From Varanus komodoensis (Eukaryota; Chordata; Lepidosauria; Squamata; Varanidae): a stretch of DNA of 64,000 nucleotides. The position numbers and the translations under genes were made by a program. Where the stretch lies: the NCBI RefSeq assembly GCF_004798865.1, contig NW_025335641.1, positions 15,784,792-15,848,791 on the forward strand. The letters are read 5' to 3'. The notes under the pieces were generated by a model. The model searched no databases. It was given only the letters and a program-made list of their open reading frames with translations, and had not been told where the DNA came from. Positions 10,881 through 25,100 of this stretch are shown in pieces (position 1 is the first letter of the stretch; every line of letters starts with the position of its first letter).

Positions 10881-13800
10881 AACCCCCCGTTTTTAGCTAG
10901 CCCTCTGCTGCGCCTTTATAACTGTCTCTGGGCGTGCAAAAAATAAAAATAAAAAATAGAGAGACGAACCCTTCTCTTCCCCTTCCAAATTTTTTACGAC
11001 AAGCTGGTGCTTAAAAAAAAAGTCGTTTCTGCAAACAAGGGGACAGCAGTAACGCTGTTCGTTTCCTTCCTGATCGATCATTGTGCACGCAGCTGGATCG
11101 CGTCCCTCCACTTTCTAGTAATCCTTTATTTGAAAATTAATATGTCAGCCCTGGGAACAGGTGGAGAAATGTAACAGCCAAGGTGACCCTGGAAGCGTTG
11201 TGGGTGAACGGGGATTTGAACCTGAGCCTTGGGTCGAGGAACGATCTGATCAGTAGTTGTTGGGAGAAGAGGAAACCTTTGGCGTTGTGAGCACAGAATG
11301 CGATGATTCTGCTAATTCTGGAGGGGGGGGAGCAAGGGCTGGATTTTGAGGTAGGGAGGAGTGGAAATAATTTGTGATGGAGAATGTGGTTGGTTTTTAT
11401 AAGCATCTGTAAGAGGGGCACTTTGGAATCTAGGGTGTGATGGGGATGTAAGAGACAGGAAGATTTTTATCTCGGTTGACGCTCCAGTCATTACTTTCTA
11501 CAGTAATGTTTCCTCACACAAACACACTCAATGACCATCACAGCATAGATTCTAAAATGGATGAAATACTTGATGGAAGAAGAGATGGGTTGATGGGCAC
11601 TTGGGTTCTAACTCCTGCTTTGCTATGAAATGGACTGGATAATTAAGGGTTAGCCACACATATTTTGTGCCAATTTAGCAATGCTGTAAGAATAAGCTAG
11701 CATTACCCTGTGTGCATCATCCTGAGGTCCCTGGAGGGCGAGAAAACAAATTGGAAAAAAAAATGTAAGCAAGAGGACAATCTTATTCACAGTCAAACAA
11801 AAACGTACCTGGCTGGAGGGATGCTGGGAACAGTAGGCTTTTTTAAAGGATACAATTGTATCCTAAAACACCCTTCAAGGGATGAAATCATATGGGTGGT
11901 ATTCTCAGTTATTGTAAGCCGCTGAAAATGGAACCTTTGCAAGAGAAGTAGAGGTAAACTTTGCTTCCCTAACCTCACATCCTGCATTTTTCCTGGGGTT
12001 TTTCCATCTACCCAGAACACAGCAGAAGGGAGGGAAAAAGACTCAGGATCGCTCCTATCTTAGCTTCTCAAGGCTCTTCCACTTACCACCCTTTTTCCTG
12101 CATTGAATTGCTGACTTCAACAAGCAGCTGACATGGTTCTTTCCATGTTAACTGAAAGGTGAGCAGGATTGGGGTCCTGATTCCCCATTTCTTGGTTCAG
12201 GGAAGCTGAAATATCCTGTGGCTTTTTAAATGCTGCCTAGGGGCCATAGGATTGCCTGACCTTCTGTTTCCAGGAGATCTGGGTGTTTAAATGGTTGTAT
12301 CTGGGCTATTGAAGAACAGAATGATATAAAGATTATAAGGTTTTTGTTGTTCAGTTATTTGGTTGGAAACCTTTCCTCCAAGCCATATGCATATATGGTC
12401 TTCCAGGTAATGCCTCTCAGTCCTGGATAAGCACAGTAATAAAAAAGGCAGTATGTGACCAGAGCGACAAAGTCTTAAAAAAAAGTTTGAGGTAGAGTTG
12501 AGTGTATGTTACTTTCAGGTGTGTTGGCTTTGGTAGGAATAGAAATTAAAATTGCAATCCTGTGTAGAGTTGAATATATGAAAGATGGTTTTGGTGAGTC
12601 CGCCTTTCTAATAATACACAGGAATGAGCTCCATGTGTGCTATTTGAGCTGGTTTATTTCTTTCCAAACTTGAGGTTGAGATGGCAGGTGAAGGGGTGTG
12701 TTACATGCAGGATCTTTATTTATTTATTTATTTAGAGTATTTGTATGCCGTCCCATCGCGTAGCCTCTGGATGGCTTACATAAAATAAAATAAAACATAA
12801 TACAAATAAAATCCAGATCCACCCTGGCTGCAGATTAAAACCTATAAGCTGATGTTAAAAGTTATTAAAATATTGTTGAAATAGAAAGGTCTTAGCCTGG
12901 TGCTAATAAACAAATAACGACAGCGCCAGGTGGACCTCTCTTGGGAGCGCATTCCATAGGTGGTGTGCCACCACAGAGAAAGCCCTCCTCCGGGATCTTC
13001 TTAGCAATCTGGGTCCCTACAATATAATAAGCTTCTTTGGTGCATTTTAAAATTTCTTAGTTTTTTATTCTTTCAGACCTAAAAAAGCAGTGGTGGTATA
13101 ATTTATTTTGTGCCCTACAGTTTGACCAACAGTAAGGAACGTTGTTTCTGCAGCAACATTTGTTTCCTACTTTTACAAGTGTAGTTATTTAATGTTTCCT
13201 CTCTGTTTGTGTATTTAACCATAAATCTTTATGGCCATCCATCTGAACTCCCATGAGTGAAGGCTATTACTTTGTAACATTAGCATCCCACATTCTCTGA
13301 AACAGAATTATTGAAGTTATTTGAAGAATAGACACATTTTTCATCTGGAATAATGTATATCTTGTATACAGGAACAGCTGCCTTTAGTTAATTAACTTCT
13401 AGACTGCCCATTAGCTGGAGAAGTCTGTTTGTTTGTTTAAGATATTTGTATGCCGTCCTTTGCGAGAGCCTCAGGACGGCTTACACAAATAAAATTCAAT
13501 ACATAACACTATAACATAAATTAATGACCCACTCTGGCTGCAATTAAGATATGGTAATAAAATTCAATATTCAATATTAAATAGATGGAGCACCATCGCA
13601 GAGAAGGCCCTCCTCCGGGTACTCTGTCTCCTGATATCTTTCACAGAGGGTTCCTGGAGGAGGGCTTCTGCTGCCGATCTCAGGGGGCGGTAGGGCAAAT
13701 AGGCAAATATTTACTAGTATTATTACTAGCATCATTATGAAGAATTGCATAATACTTCAGGCATCCTGACTGTGTTGACACATCCGGACAATAAGGAAAT

Positions 13801-16118
13801 CCTTATTAATTATAGAAGCCTTTGTGGAACTTCATTATAGATGATGGTGAAATATTTCAGTAGTTTCCAGTTGGAGACAAACATTTTTTACTTTTGTTGA
13901 TGATAATACTAGTTTTAGGGTTTCTGGAGTAGGAATTCTCAGAGAAGGGTTTTCTTAAAAAAATGCAGCAGCTTCTAGTACTGTTTAATGCAGCTATGAA
14001 CAGACATATGCCTAGAAAACACTACTCTGTTCCTAAATATGCTTTTTAAAATGAAAAACTTTTAAGTGGTGGCAAGTTGATGGCATTTAGCAACAGCAAA
14101 AACAATACTAGCTTCTGTATTGGGGAAGAGCGGCATCTTCACCCTTTAATTCCCTTTAGCTTGTTCCCACATTTTTGCTTGTTCCCTGTCCTTCATTGTT
14201 TCACTAAGCATTGGTGCAGCAAACCATGGGAGCTCAGAGATGGCCAGTGGTTATTCTCTGTTTGTACATGACTACAAACTGGATTATCAGTACTCAGGTA
14301 TGATACCCAGGTTTGGTGGAAAGCTAAATTATTATTTTTTGAAACCACTCCAGTTGGGAGGGTCAAGTAGATAGAGCTGATTTTCAGGGTTAGAGGTGTA
14401 GTACATTCTCTTTGTTTGTTTATGCATTCTTTAAGAAGCTATACCTGGATAGCGTGAGATGCAGCACAAAGATTGAGCTTGTTCAACTGAAATATTGTTG
14501 ATATTACGTTTTTAGAGGTGCATCTTTGTGTCTATAAAGGACCCTTTCCCAAGCAGGAGCCTTACAGATGTTTTGGATTTTAACTCGTACCAGCACTGGC
14601 TAGCATTGCGAAGGATGGAAATGCTAAGAATTGTAGTGCAGGTCATCTTAAAATCATCTGGTTGGGGAAGGCAAGAGACTAAGGAGGCAATCTTATAAAT
14701 ACGTGGAAGGAATTAAGCAATTGGTTCTCCTTGCTTGTCTACAAGTTCATGCTGGTGATCTTGTTGAATATGATAGAAATTTAATTCTGACAAGGTGTCA
14801 CCCTGTATAAATAAATCTGTTTTTCCTGATTGTATTAGTCTACAATGTGTAATATATAGATGGCATTATATAATTTCAAAGAATAAACACTATGTGGAGA
14901 GGCAGTATTGCTATGCTAAAGCATCTCTTGTCAGCCAAAAGAGCTGTGTGAAATACAGCAGTTTCGAAAAACAAATTGTATTATCCCAGCTAGAAGACAG
15001 AGCAAATCAAAACATATTTATAGGGAAAACATCTGGAAGGGTAATTATGTTTTTATCTAAATGCTAAGGAGACCACAGCCAAAGCCTTGAATAGTGCTTC
15101 CTTTTCTTGGATATTACAGGAAGAATGGTGGGTTGCAGAATGTTATTTATCTTAAGTCTTTCTAAATATTGGCATTCCCTTCATGATACTTCTTAAAAAC
15201 AAGTAAACAAAATGTGAAAAGGAGATCCTGCAAGTGCAGAATTTCCTAATGTGCATGTAGACTTCTGTTAAATTAGTCATCTTTTGAAGCAGAAAGAGAA
15301 ATAGCCATGTGCTACAACTTTTGGGGGCAAGCAGCGAGGAACGCAAATGGAAATATTTTCTTTAACCAAATACATCCAGATCTAAGTCCAGATCCTTTAT
15401 TTTTGGATCTACAGTAATGCAGAGGTGTATGAATAGCTTAGTTGCCATATCCTTTGAGTTTGTTTTGGGTCTTTTCTGAAGATGGTTTTGGTCCTGTTGC
15501 ACTGAGGTGTAGGTAGGGGGGGGTGTGTGTGTGTGTGTACACATGCAACATTTTTCTTCTGCTAAAAGGCCATCTGAATGGCTTCATGACTATCCCCTGC
15601 CCAAGTGATGTTGATCTGTATCTCACAGTGTCTGATAGCAATTCAGATTCTGCAGTTAAGTTGCCAAAAACTTAATATCAGCACAGCACTGAGTGCTGTG
15701 TCAAGTGTGAATCAGTCTTCAGGAATGCTTTCCTCTGTCTTTCCCTTGCATGAAATTATTTCACACACTCCCCCATCCCTAGTTTGCCCCACACAATTTA
15801 CTGTTTTATCCGGATTGGACTGACAAACTGGTTTGTGTTTACCATGCTTTGCAAGTTGGATGGAATAGCGAACTTAAGAAAGGTGGAAATGGGGAAGTGA
15901 GTTGTTGTGGTTTAGGTTGCTAAGTTAAATCATGCTCGGATCAAGCTGATAAAGTAGGAAGCTTGGGAGATTAAGAAATTAATATATTCGGACTTTTAAA
16001 ATGCTATGATTTTTACATTTTCTTGCTGCTATATTCTGTAATACTAGGTTGTTGAGAATTCCAACACAAAGGGTCAGTTCTTTTGAACTGGTGGTATTTA
16101 GCAACACAGAACATAAAG

Positions 16119-16183
<65 letters not shown>

Positions 16184-19100
16184 GAGTGTTAAAGGAATGG
16201 GTTCATTTGCAGGGTCAAATGTTTTCTTTACTGAGCTGGGTAGTGTCATGTTGTAACAATACTGATATTTGAACTGGCAATTTCTTTTTCAGAGCTAAAA
16301 ACAGAAGTATTTGATGACTGTAGGAAAGAAGAAGAGTGGAAGGTAAGGGTAAGCTTAATTGTAATCCATGGCTAAATTGCTGTATTCAGGCTTTCCAGGG
16401 GAGTCAGAACTAATTTGCTAAGGCTTTTAAGTGTGAGGGGAATTGACCAATGACATGAGAGCTCAAAATTGCTGGGTCAGTTCAGTTGGGTGTGCCAGGC
16501 AAAGAGGGTTCACAGTCCATGGCTGCACACATCTGCAATATGACTGTTTGAGTAATAAAACAAAGCAGTTCAGCTTCTTACTAATTATGCAGGCATTGTT
16601 ACAGGTTCCAGAAAATAATAGCAATCTTCCATATTTTATACCTCATTTCAAAGGCTTGGGAGGGATAACAAGCATAATATGGACTGTCTTAAATATGTGC
16701 CCAGACACTTTAAGTTGGTACATAATACAACAACCACACTTCTAACTCTGATATTATTCCATTTGTATTGACTGTGGATTGGTGCATGGGTCAAATCCAA
16801 AGTGCTGGTTTTAACCTTACAAATCCTAAACAGTCTGGAACCAAGATTTCTGGTGAACTGCAAGTCGTCCTGAGATCTTGTATAATAGAATGGCATACAA
16901 AAGCTTTTAATAAGTAAATAATAAATAAATACCTTTTCTTCCTTTAAACATGAAGAAGGTGAATGAATGAAATATGGCTTTCTCAGCTGTGGTGCTAAGA
17001 TGGTGGAAAGTCCTCATGAAGGAGATCTGTGTAGGTCAATTGGTCATACTTTAGTAAGAAAGAAAAACCTTATTTAGTTGTTTGGGACAAATTAACATTA
17101 AACATTATGTTCCTGTGAAATACACTGTTATTTTGAGTAGCATTTTCTTTTGATGCTGTATTTGTGAGCTGTTTGTGGTCTTTAGGGACCATGGGGGGAT
17201 ACAGAATATTCTTTCACTTAATTTCATTTATTACATTTCTATACTGCTCAGTAGCCGAAGCTTTTTAGGCACTTTACATCAGTAAGCAGCTATAGATATA
17301 GACAGATAGAAATAGATACAATGAGCAGAAGAATATAGTATCTATAAATATAGATATGACAGATGAATATAAGACAGTGCAATTCAGTGAGGCTGCCTAT
17401 AACTCTTGGAGCTTGGAAGAGTATGGGCATCCTATGCATGACAGAAAGAGTGTGGATGTGAAGGTCACCTTTGTTCCTCTTCCAGTTTTTAACTATGTGT
17501 TTGGTCCCAGAATGTGAGCAGAAGAAGCACTGTCAGGATACTGCTTAAGCTAGTGGAATCTCCCTCCCTTCCTCTCTCTCTCCCTCCCTCCCATGAGCCC
17601 ATCTCCAAGGTTGCTGTTGCTGAGGACACAGTTCTTTCTGCAGTGGCAAGTTTCTGAGCTGATCTCCAAATTATCCTTTGTCCCTCTAGAATTGGTCTAG
17701 TGGCCATAGAAATTGTTCCTCAAATAAATATTTATAATGCAAGTATTTATATGCTTAGTGATTTACTGCATTTTACTTATATATGAGTAAATAACTGAAT
17801 ATATTAGAAGTTACAGTAGTAAATTCATAGTTAAGCAAACTATGCAAAGCTGCAAATTCATTCTTATTAATGACTGGGTGCAAAATCCTATTTGAATACA
17901 AGAGTATAGAATTGGATCTAGTTGTCTAAAGTACTACTTTGTTTTTTGTTTTTTGTTTAAATAAAGATAATTCTTCTAGATGACTTCACCACAAAGCTTC
18001 TGTCGTCATGTGGTAAAATGACGGATTTATTAGCTGAGGGGATAACAGGTAAGTACCTGCTAAGCAGACTTCTGTAATCCTGGAATATGTGAGAACTAGT
18101 TTTGCCAGCTGAAATGGTTGTGGAGACCTTCTTTCTGCTTGAAAAAATTGCTTTCATTCAGCTTCTTTAAAACAGTTCAGACAAAGCAAATTTGTAAGAA
18201 AGAATTTTAAATAGTGTTGCACCCACTGATTAAATTAGCTGCAGTCGGTTTTCTTTGAAATCAGTGGAACTCAAGCCAAGACTGACATTTCTCATTGTTT
18301 TTAGTGGCATCTAAATTCTCTTAACTTAGCCTTGACCCTCTATATTAACTTTCCCCAACTTGGTGCCTTCCAGATATTTTGGACTTCAACTACCCTTATC
18401 ATGGCCAGTGGTGAGGAATTCTGGGAGATGTAGTCAAAAAGAACCGGGGGCACAAGGCTGACATAGAAGTTACTTGGTTAAACCTATGTGCATGTGAGAT
18501 GCACAAGGTACAAGGTTCCTAGGTCCTTCACAGTTCAAATCTCTTATAATCACCTGAACTTTAACTTCAGTAATTTTGTCTAAAGTTTTTGTGGTTTGGG
18601 ATGAGACAGTCCCCTATGGCAACACATTAACAATAGTTAGAGAGCGGTTTCCTTTTAATTACAGAATAAGGTAACTTGTCTGAAACACAAATAGAGCTAG
18701 ACTGAAGAGAAATGTTAATAAGTCCTTTCAGTGCGCCCAGCTGCCATCTAGAACTAGCAAATCTTTATCAGAGTTCATATGTTTTCAAATGTAAATTCTT
18801 TAGAAGTTTATTTTTGCCTAATTAGGATCTTTTTCCTTTGTAGTTGTGGAGAATGTTTATAAAAACCGTGAGCCAGTCCCTCACATGAAAGCTATTTATC
18901 TCATCACACCTACAGCAAAGGTTAGTCCTCTAAGGAAAGTAATACATCACATAGGCTTTATTTTCTCCTTGTAATGATTAAATTAAGGTGAAGTGTGCCT
19001 AGGTTAACCATGCATTGAGAAGAGTTGGTGAAAAATGCTCACAGTGTTCAGTGTAAGAACTGGAACTATCTAATTCCCTTACTGCCTGTGGGGTTAAATT

Positions 19101-22100
19101 AAGAGGAGTATCAGCACAACCGTACTTGCATAGCAAGACTTTTCCGCTCCCTCCTCTCTGTTTGTGCACCCAGCAGATCAAATCTTAAGGGCTGGATGAT
19201 TGTCATGAGCAGTTTGTGATAGATAGATGTAACTGGTTGAATTCAGAAGCTCTTTGCATGAATACACGTTCCTTTCTGATCATGCAGAGTATCTTTGAAT
19301 CCACCCAATGACCGTTTTTTACATGCAGTGCTAAATTACAGTTTAGCACTATGGCTAACTTGCATGCAGCACCCCTACTCTTTCTAGCAACAGGGGAGGA
19401 GGATGGAGGCATCTAAGGACTAAGTAGAAGCCCTTTTTACATGTAACTCAGAACTCTGGTTAGTTTTCACCAAAATACGTTATATAATCCAGGGTTATAA
19501 ACTGAAGTTTGATCATGGTTTGTTTGAACGATAGTTGTGGATTTTAGGTACATGGCCTTTCCTACACACTCATCTTTTAGATATACTTGTAAAATTATAT
19601 GAATAAGAAATAAAGTTTAAAAGTATATCTGCTAATAATATTGTGCAGATTATAACAGTTTGGCTGCTGATCCCCTTTTTGCTTAGTTCACCTTTGTTTT
19701 ATTTTTCTTTCTATAAGGATGTCAGGAATTTGGATTTCAGACTGTTTTAGACGATCGCAATTGCTTACTGCTAGTGTAGTTCTGGTTAGAAACATACATA
19801 TATAAATATACAATATATTTTTACATAGTTTTGCTGACAACAAGCAAGCATCTAATTAATAACACAGATATTGGTAATTAAGTAAAATGTATTGTTTAAT
19901 TTTTTTAGTCTGTAGATGGTCTTATAAATGACTTTGTAAGTAAATCGGCAAGCAAGTACAAAGCAGCTTATGTCTACTTTACTGACTGTAAGTATTTACT
20001 AACACAAATTGATTTCTTTAATTTTGGCCATTTTTCTAGTCTAGGCTGGGGACACGTGAACAAACTTTCTTATTCTGACAAGAGAATTACATTTATCTTT
20101 GCATTCTTCTGTACATTGTAATACAGAGAGCAGTTTAGCTGCTTTTATGCATAAACTGATGCAGTACAATAAATCAGACAACCATAGTTAATAATTCATG
20201 AATTGTGAGCACATGGGAGCAAGCAAGTTTGCCAACTCTGACCTCATCCTTCTTTGCGAAGCAACTGGTTTCTGTATTGTTTGCCATAACATTCAAAGCC
20301 AGAGCTCTGGGCTGTCAAGGATTCTGGCTTGTTCTCCTTCAACAATTAAAAATACAGGATCAGACATAATGATTAATACTTCAGGAGCAGGTGTTCCTAG
20401 GTTGTTCAACAAAGCAGAAATACGTGAGTGACCAGGAACTAGCTTGCTGATTCCTGACTACTCACAATCAACCTATGATTAACAAAACATGGGTTGTTTC
20501 TGCACTGGGGCACTGTCTTAGGGATTTGGATGGCATGTATGATAGTAAATCAATCTTGAAAAGAACCATAAAATCTATAAGTAGAGCTTGGGAAGAACTG
20601 GTGTACAACTGTAATCTCAGTGCTGCATTATTTTATTTTTGGAACTTAAATGTTGCCAATGTGGCTCCCTAGACCTTTCAGGGCAGCTTACAATATAGTC
20701 ATAGAAAAAATAAACAATCAGATAAGGACAATCCTAAAATATACACAATTTTAGAACAACATAGATCCAATACATCAACTGTTAAAATAAATATCATATA
20801 ATTTTCTGTCCTGTCCTGTCTTGGTACTTCTCTGTAAATGACTATTGCTCTAGTAGAAAAAAATTTGTGGATTTCCTCATAGTGAAAGCAGCTTTTTTGG
20901 TTAGTTTTTGGGGTATATGGTGTGATAATTAGGGTGCTACCACTAAAAAGACCCTGCCTCTCATATGATTGGATTAAGTGGAATAAAGGAAAGGTTTGGA
21001 GTAGTCTTTTTAATGAACTAATTATTAGGTTTCAGTTTGAAAAAAATGGCCAAGTATTTTAGCTTGAATTTTTACTTCTGCATCTGTACTTAACTAGTGT
21101 GCTACTAAATCTATTAGATGTAATTTAGAATAAACATAAACTCCAAGGACTTTTCAAAACTGGTTGATGCATTTTAACTTGTTGAATGAGGTTTTTTTAA
21201 AAGACTGTTTTGCATAGGTAAGCACTTCACCTGTAGCAAAAATGATGTCTGAACCATTTAATATGATGACTGAAAAACTTTCCTTTTCCTTCTTAGTTTG
21301 TGATGACAAACTGTTTAATAAAATGAAGTCATCTTGTTCAAAGGCAATAAGACGGTGCAAAGAAATAAATATAAATTTTTTTCCGTATGAATCGCAGGTA
21401 AATTCAATTTTCTGGATGTTTCTTTTAAGTGTTCTCTCAACCCTCTGCTGATTTCTCTGATAGTCTTTAAAAACTCCCTTTTGCTCCATTTTTTTAATGC
21501 GGGTGGCAAGATGCACATGCAGATAAGAGAATTAACCATGCACGCTCCAGACTGCTGTTATTTAGGGAGATGAGACTGGGTTTCTCAAAGAAATGAAGTG
21601 TTTGTGTATCTAGTGGGTCCAAGCTGCCTCTCACATACCCTGAGAACACTTCATTTTGTGTCCTGTCACCAGCAGAAACACTACTGGCAGTCAAGTCAAG
21701 TTATACTGTGGAGCACGCATATGGCGGGAGGGAGGGACTTAATTGCCGGTGTGCCCTCTCTCCTGATGGACGAGCACCTTTACATACTCTGCTCAAACCC
21801 TCTGAGCAGTGGACTGTGCTGTAGCATTGCTCCATATGCCGCCTTCTGAACCCGTAAATAGAGGAGGATGTATTTGCGCATGTTGTTCATTGCATCGGCG
21901 GTCTGTTCATGGGAGCTCTTCATATGTTCAAGGGATGCAGTTTGAAAATCTTAGCTTGTACAGTTATGAGAAATGTTCTTGACATACAGAAATCCAAAGT
22001 AGAAAATACGTTCCTGTGTGATGCAATAGATACTTTTGATAACAAGTGATTAAAACGTTCAGTGGTGAACTGTTCTGGCTTTATCAGAGTCCGTCATCTG

Positions 22101-25100
22101 TGCAGGTAGTGAGCAGGTTGTACAATATCTGTCAGTAAGACGAGAAAATGGAGGACAGTGGTAAAGAAAAAGAGTGTAAGAACAAGGAGCATATTGCCTC
22201 AAGTGGACAGAGAAGACATTTGAGGTTTTAAAAGTGGTATAATTGGGCCATGTTAGCTTAGATACTTATTTTTGTGCATTTTAATAACAGTCTTTTACAG
22301 ATAACTGCCATGACCTGGTTCTTAAATCTGTCTATACGGAAACTGTTTCTTGATTTAGGTATTTACTCTTGATGTCCCAAATGCATTCTACCGCTGTTAC
22401 ACTCCTAATATCGAAAAGGCAAATGACAATGTAATGGAGCAAATGGCTGAGCAAATTGTGACATTATGTGCCACTCTAGAAGAAAATCCAGGTGTAAGAT
22501 ACAAAAGGTAGGACTAGACATTTTATTTTAAACCCTACAGGTATCCTGTCAACTTGATTGGAATGAGATCATATGCTTTGAGTAGTCTAGAAATTCAGTG
22601 TGTTACCAACTCTGAAATATAAGGAGGCAGTGTAAAGACTCGGATGTGCAGGAAGGGAAAATCCTGGGCATTATTCTATGTTGTTTGGAAATTGAGGACT
22701 AGCTAAGGGGAGAAAGATAAAAAAGAAATCATAGAATCATAATAGAGTTGGAAGAGGCCATGAAGGCCCTTGGTTCCAACCCCCTACTGTTGCAGGATAC
22801 CAATTTACACCATCTCATGCAGATGACGATTCAGTGAATTGAAAGGGAACACATACGGGTTTCTCTGCGGTGGCGCCCCATCTATGGAATACGCTCCCCA
22901 GAGAGGTCCGCCTGGCGCCGTCGTTATTTGTTTTTCGGCGCCAGGCTAAGACCTTTTTATTTAAAACTTAGTTTGATTGTTAAAGTATTTGTATTTATAG
23001 GATTTTAAATTTTTAGCCGACATGCACCGGAGGTTTTTAAATAAGTTTTTTATTGTTATATTGTTATTTATTTATGTATTTTGTTTCTGTTGTGAGCCAC
23101 CCTGAGGCTTCGTTGCGATGGAGGCGGCATAAAAATGTTTTAAATAAATAAATATGGGTGAGATTGTTCATTCAAAAGAGTTAAGACCTTCCAGGACTTC
23201 TGGAGATACCCTAGCCTAGTATTGTTCTTTAACATTTTTCCAAGTTCCAGCTCTTAGATCTGCAGAGGAAAAAGCTCTGTGAACCTAGTCAAGCGGCCAA
23301 TGGCACTGTCCCCAACTAGTGAGTTTTACCATGTCAGCTCTGTTTATTCAAAATAAATTATTGTGGGCAAGGGGGGATGGTTTAGTGATAAAATGCATGC
23401 TTTGCTTGTAGATGGTCTGGGTTCACTCACTGGTCTCTCCAGTTCCTGCTGCACAAGACTCTTAGTGAAGTTCTGGGCAGCTATTACTAGTTAGTGCAAA
23501 CACTACTGAGCTTCATGGGCCAGTGCTTTCACTCTTTGTAGGATCGTGTCCTCTGTTCCTTCCTATGTAAAAAGTATTTCATCGGTGATGAGCAATTAGA
23601 ATTCTTTCAGAGCAAAGGAACCTGACTAATTTGATGACCATGATCCGTTAATGTCCTAACGAGTTCAGTGAAAGGGCTAGGAATTTATTTGTCTCTTTTC
23701 AGCAAACCTTTGGATAATGCCAGTAAACTTGCACAGTTAGTTGAGAAAAAACTTGAAAACTACTATAAAACTGATGAACGAAACCAAGTCAAGGTAGAGT
23801 AAAAGTTCATTTTCCTTTGGGTGGGTAGGGGCAGGAGAGATCTGTCTCACCCAAACTTCCATTCTTTGTCTTGTTATCCTGGAAAGGAATTGTCATGGCA
23901 AAGGTTGTTTCCAAAGAATTTTGGGATGTACTCATTGGACAAGAGGTAATGATTCATTGTCCTTTCGAAGAGGTTGGAAATCCATAAGATTATTAAATTT
24001 TAAAGGAGAAGCCAGCCAGAAATGAATGCTGGATAGGAAAATTTATACTAGCACTACTAAGACAATGAATATGTTAATCTGTTGCTTTGAATTAAATCCT
24101 TCTTGGGGAAGGAAGGCTGTATCTGGTATGCCATTTCTTCAGCGTGGATTCCTTTGAAGGCATCAAAAAGATTTCCCATGAAGGAAAATGATATCTGATC
24201 CCATTGCCCTTGAGGAACATCTTAATTGAAACATGTTGCTTGGATTGTTGTGCTTTTGATTCTCTTAGAATAGACTGAATAATGTTTATTATGTATGTTG
24301 CCCTGAGAGTTTTGGTTGTAGGATGACTCATAAATCAGATTAATTTTTTTAAATACTTGCCCCTCTTGTGCTCTAGTTTTTGTAGGATTTATTTTCTGGC
24401 ATTGCACTTTCTTTTTAAAGAAAGCCACGTATGAATGAACCTTAAATACATTAGAGAGTACAGCTCTGCAGTACTCCATTTTTATGTTTTATGTGCCTAA
24501 ATGGGAGGATTTTCTCTGCTTTTTAGGGCAAAACCAACTCCCAGCTGTTAATAATAGATCGCGGCTTTGACCCAGTGTCAGCTGTGCTGCATGAACTCAC
24601 TTTTCAAGCAATGGCTTATGATCTGCTCCCTATTGAAAATGATACATACAAGCAAGTATAACTTTACCTAGGTCTTTTATACATGTGTTATATTCATAGA
24701 ATCATACAGTAGTTTCCAGATGACCTAGTAAACCTTGAGTAGACCTCAAATGTATTTATTTTATTAGATTAATATCCTATCTCTTTTCTTTTTTAAAAGA
24801 AATTGTCTGCCCCTTCGTGACTGAAATGTGGCATTCTCAGGAATGCTTAGGACTGCAGTCTAATTTTCCTGCTATAAAAAGCTGGGGAGGGGTTTCTGCT
24901 GTGCTATGAATGGTGATAGTCCCCTATTTGTGCTTACAGTAAGTCCCATGGAAGCTTGTAGTCTACAGAACATATATGATATTCTCTGTCATGAAAGAAA
25001 GGGATACAGAAGACTGTTGGCAGTATTAAAGGAGACTGACACATGGAGGATCGCCCCCCTCTCTCGAAGCGTTCTTAAAGTTAAATGGCAGCAGGGTGGA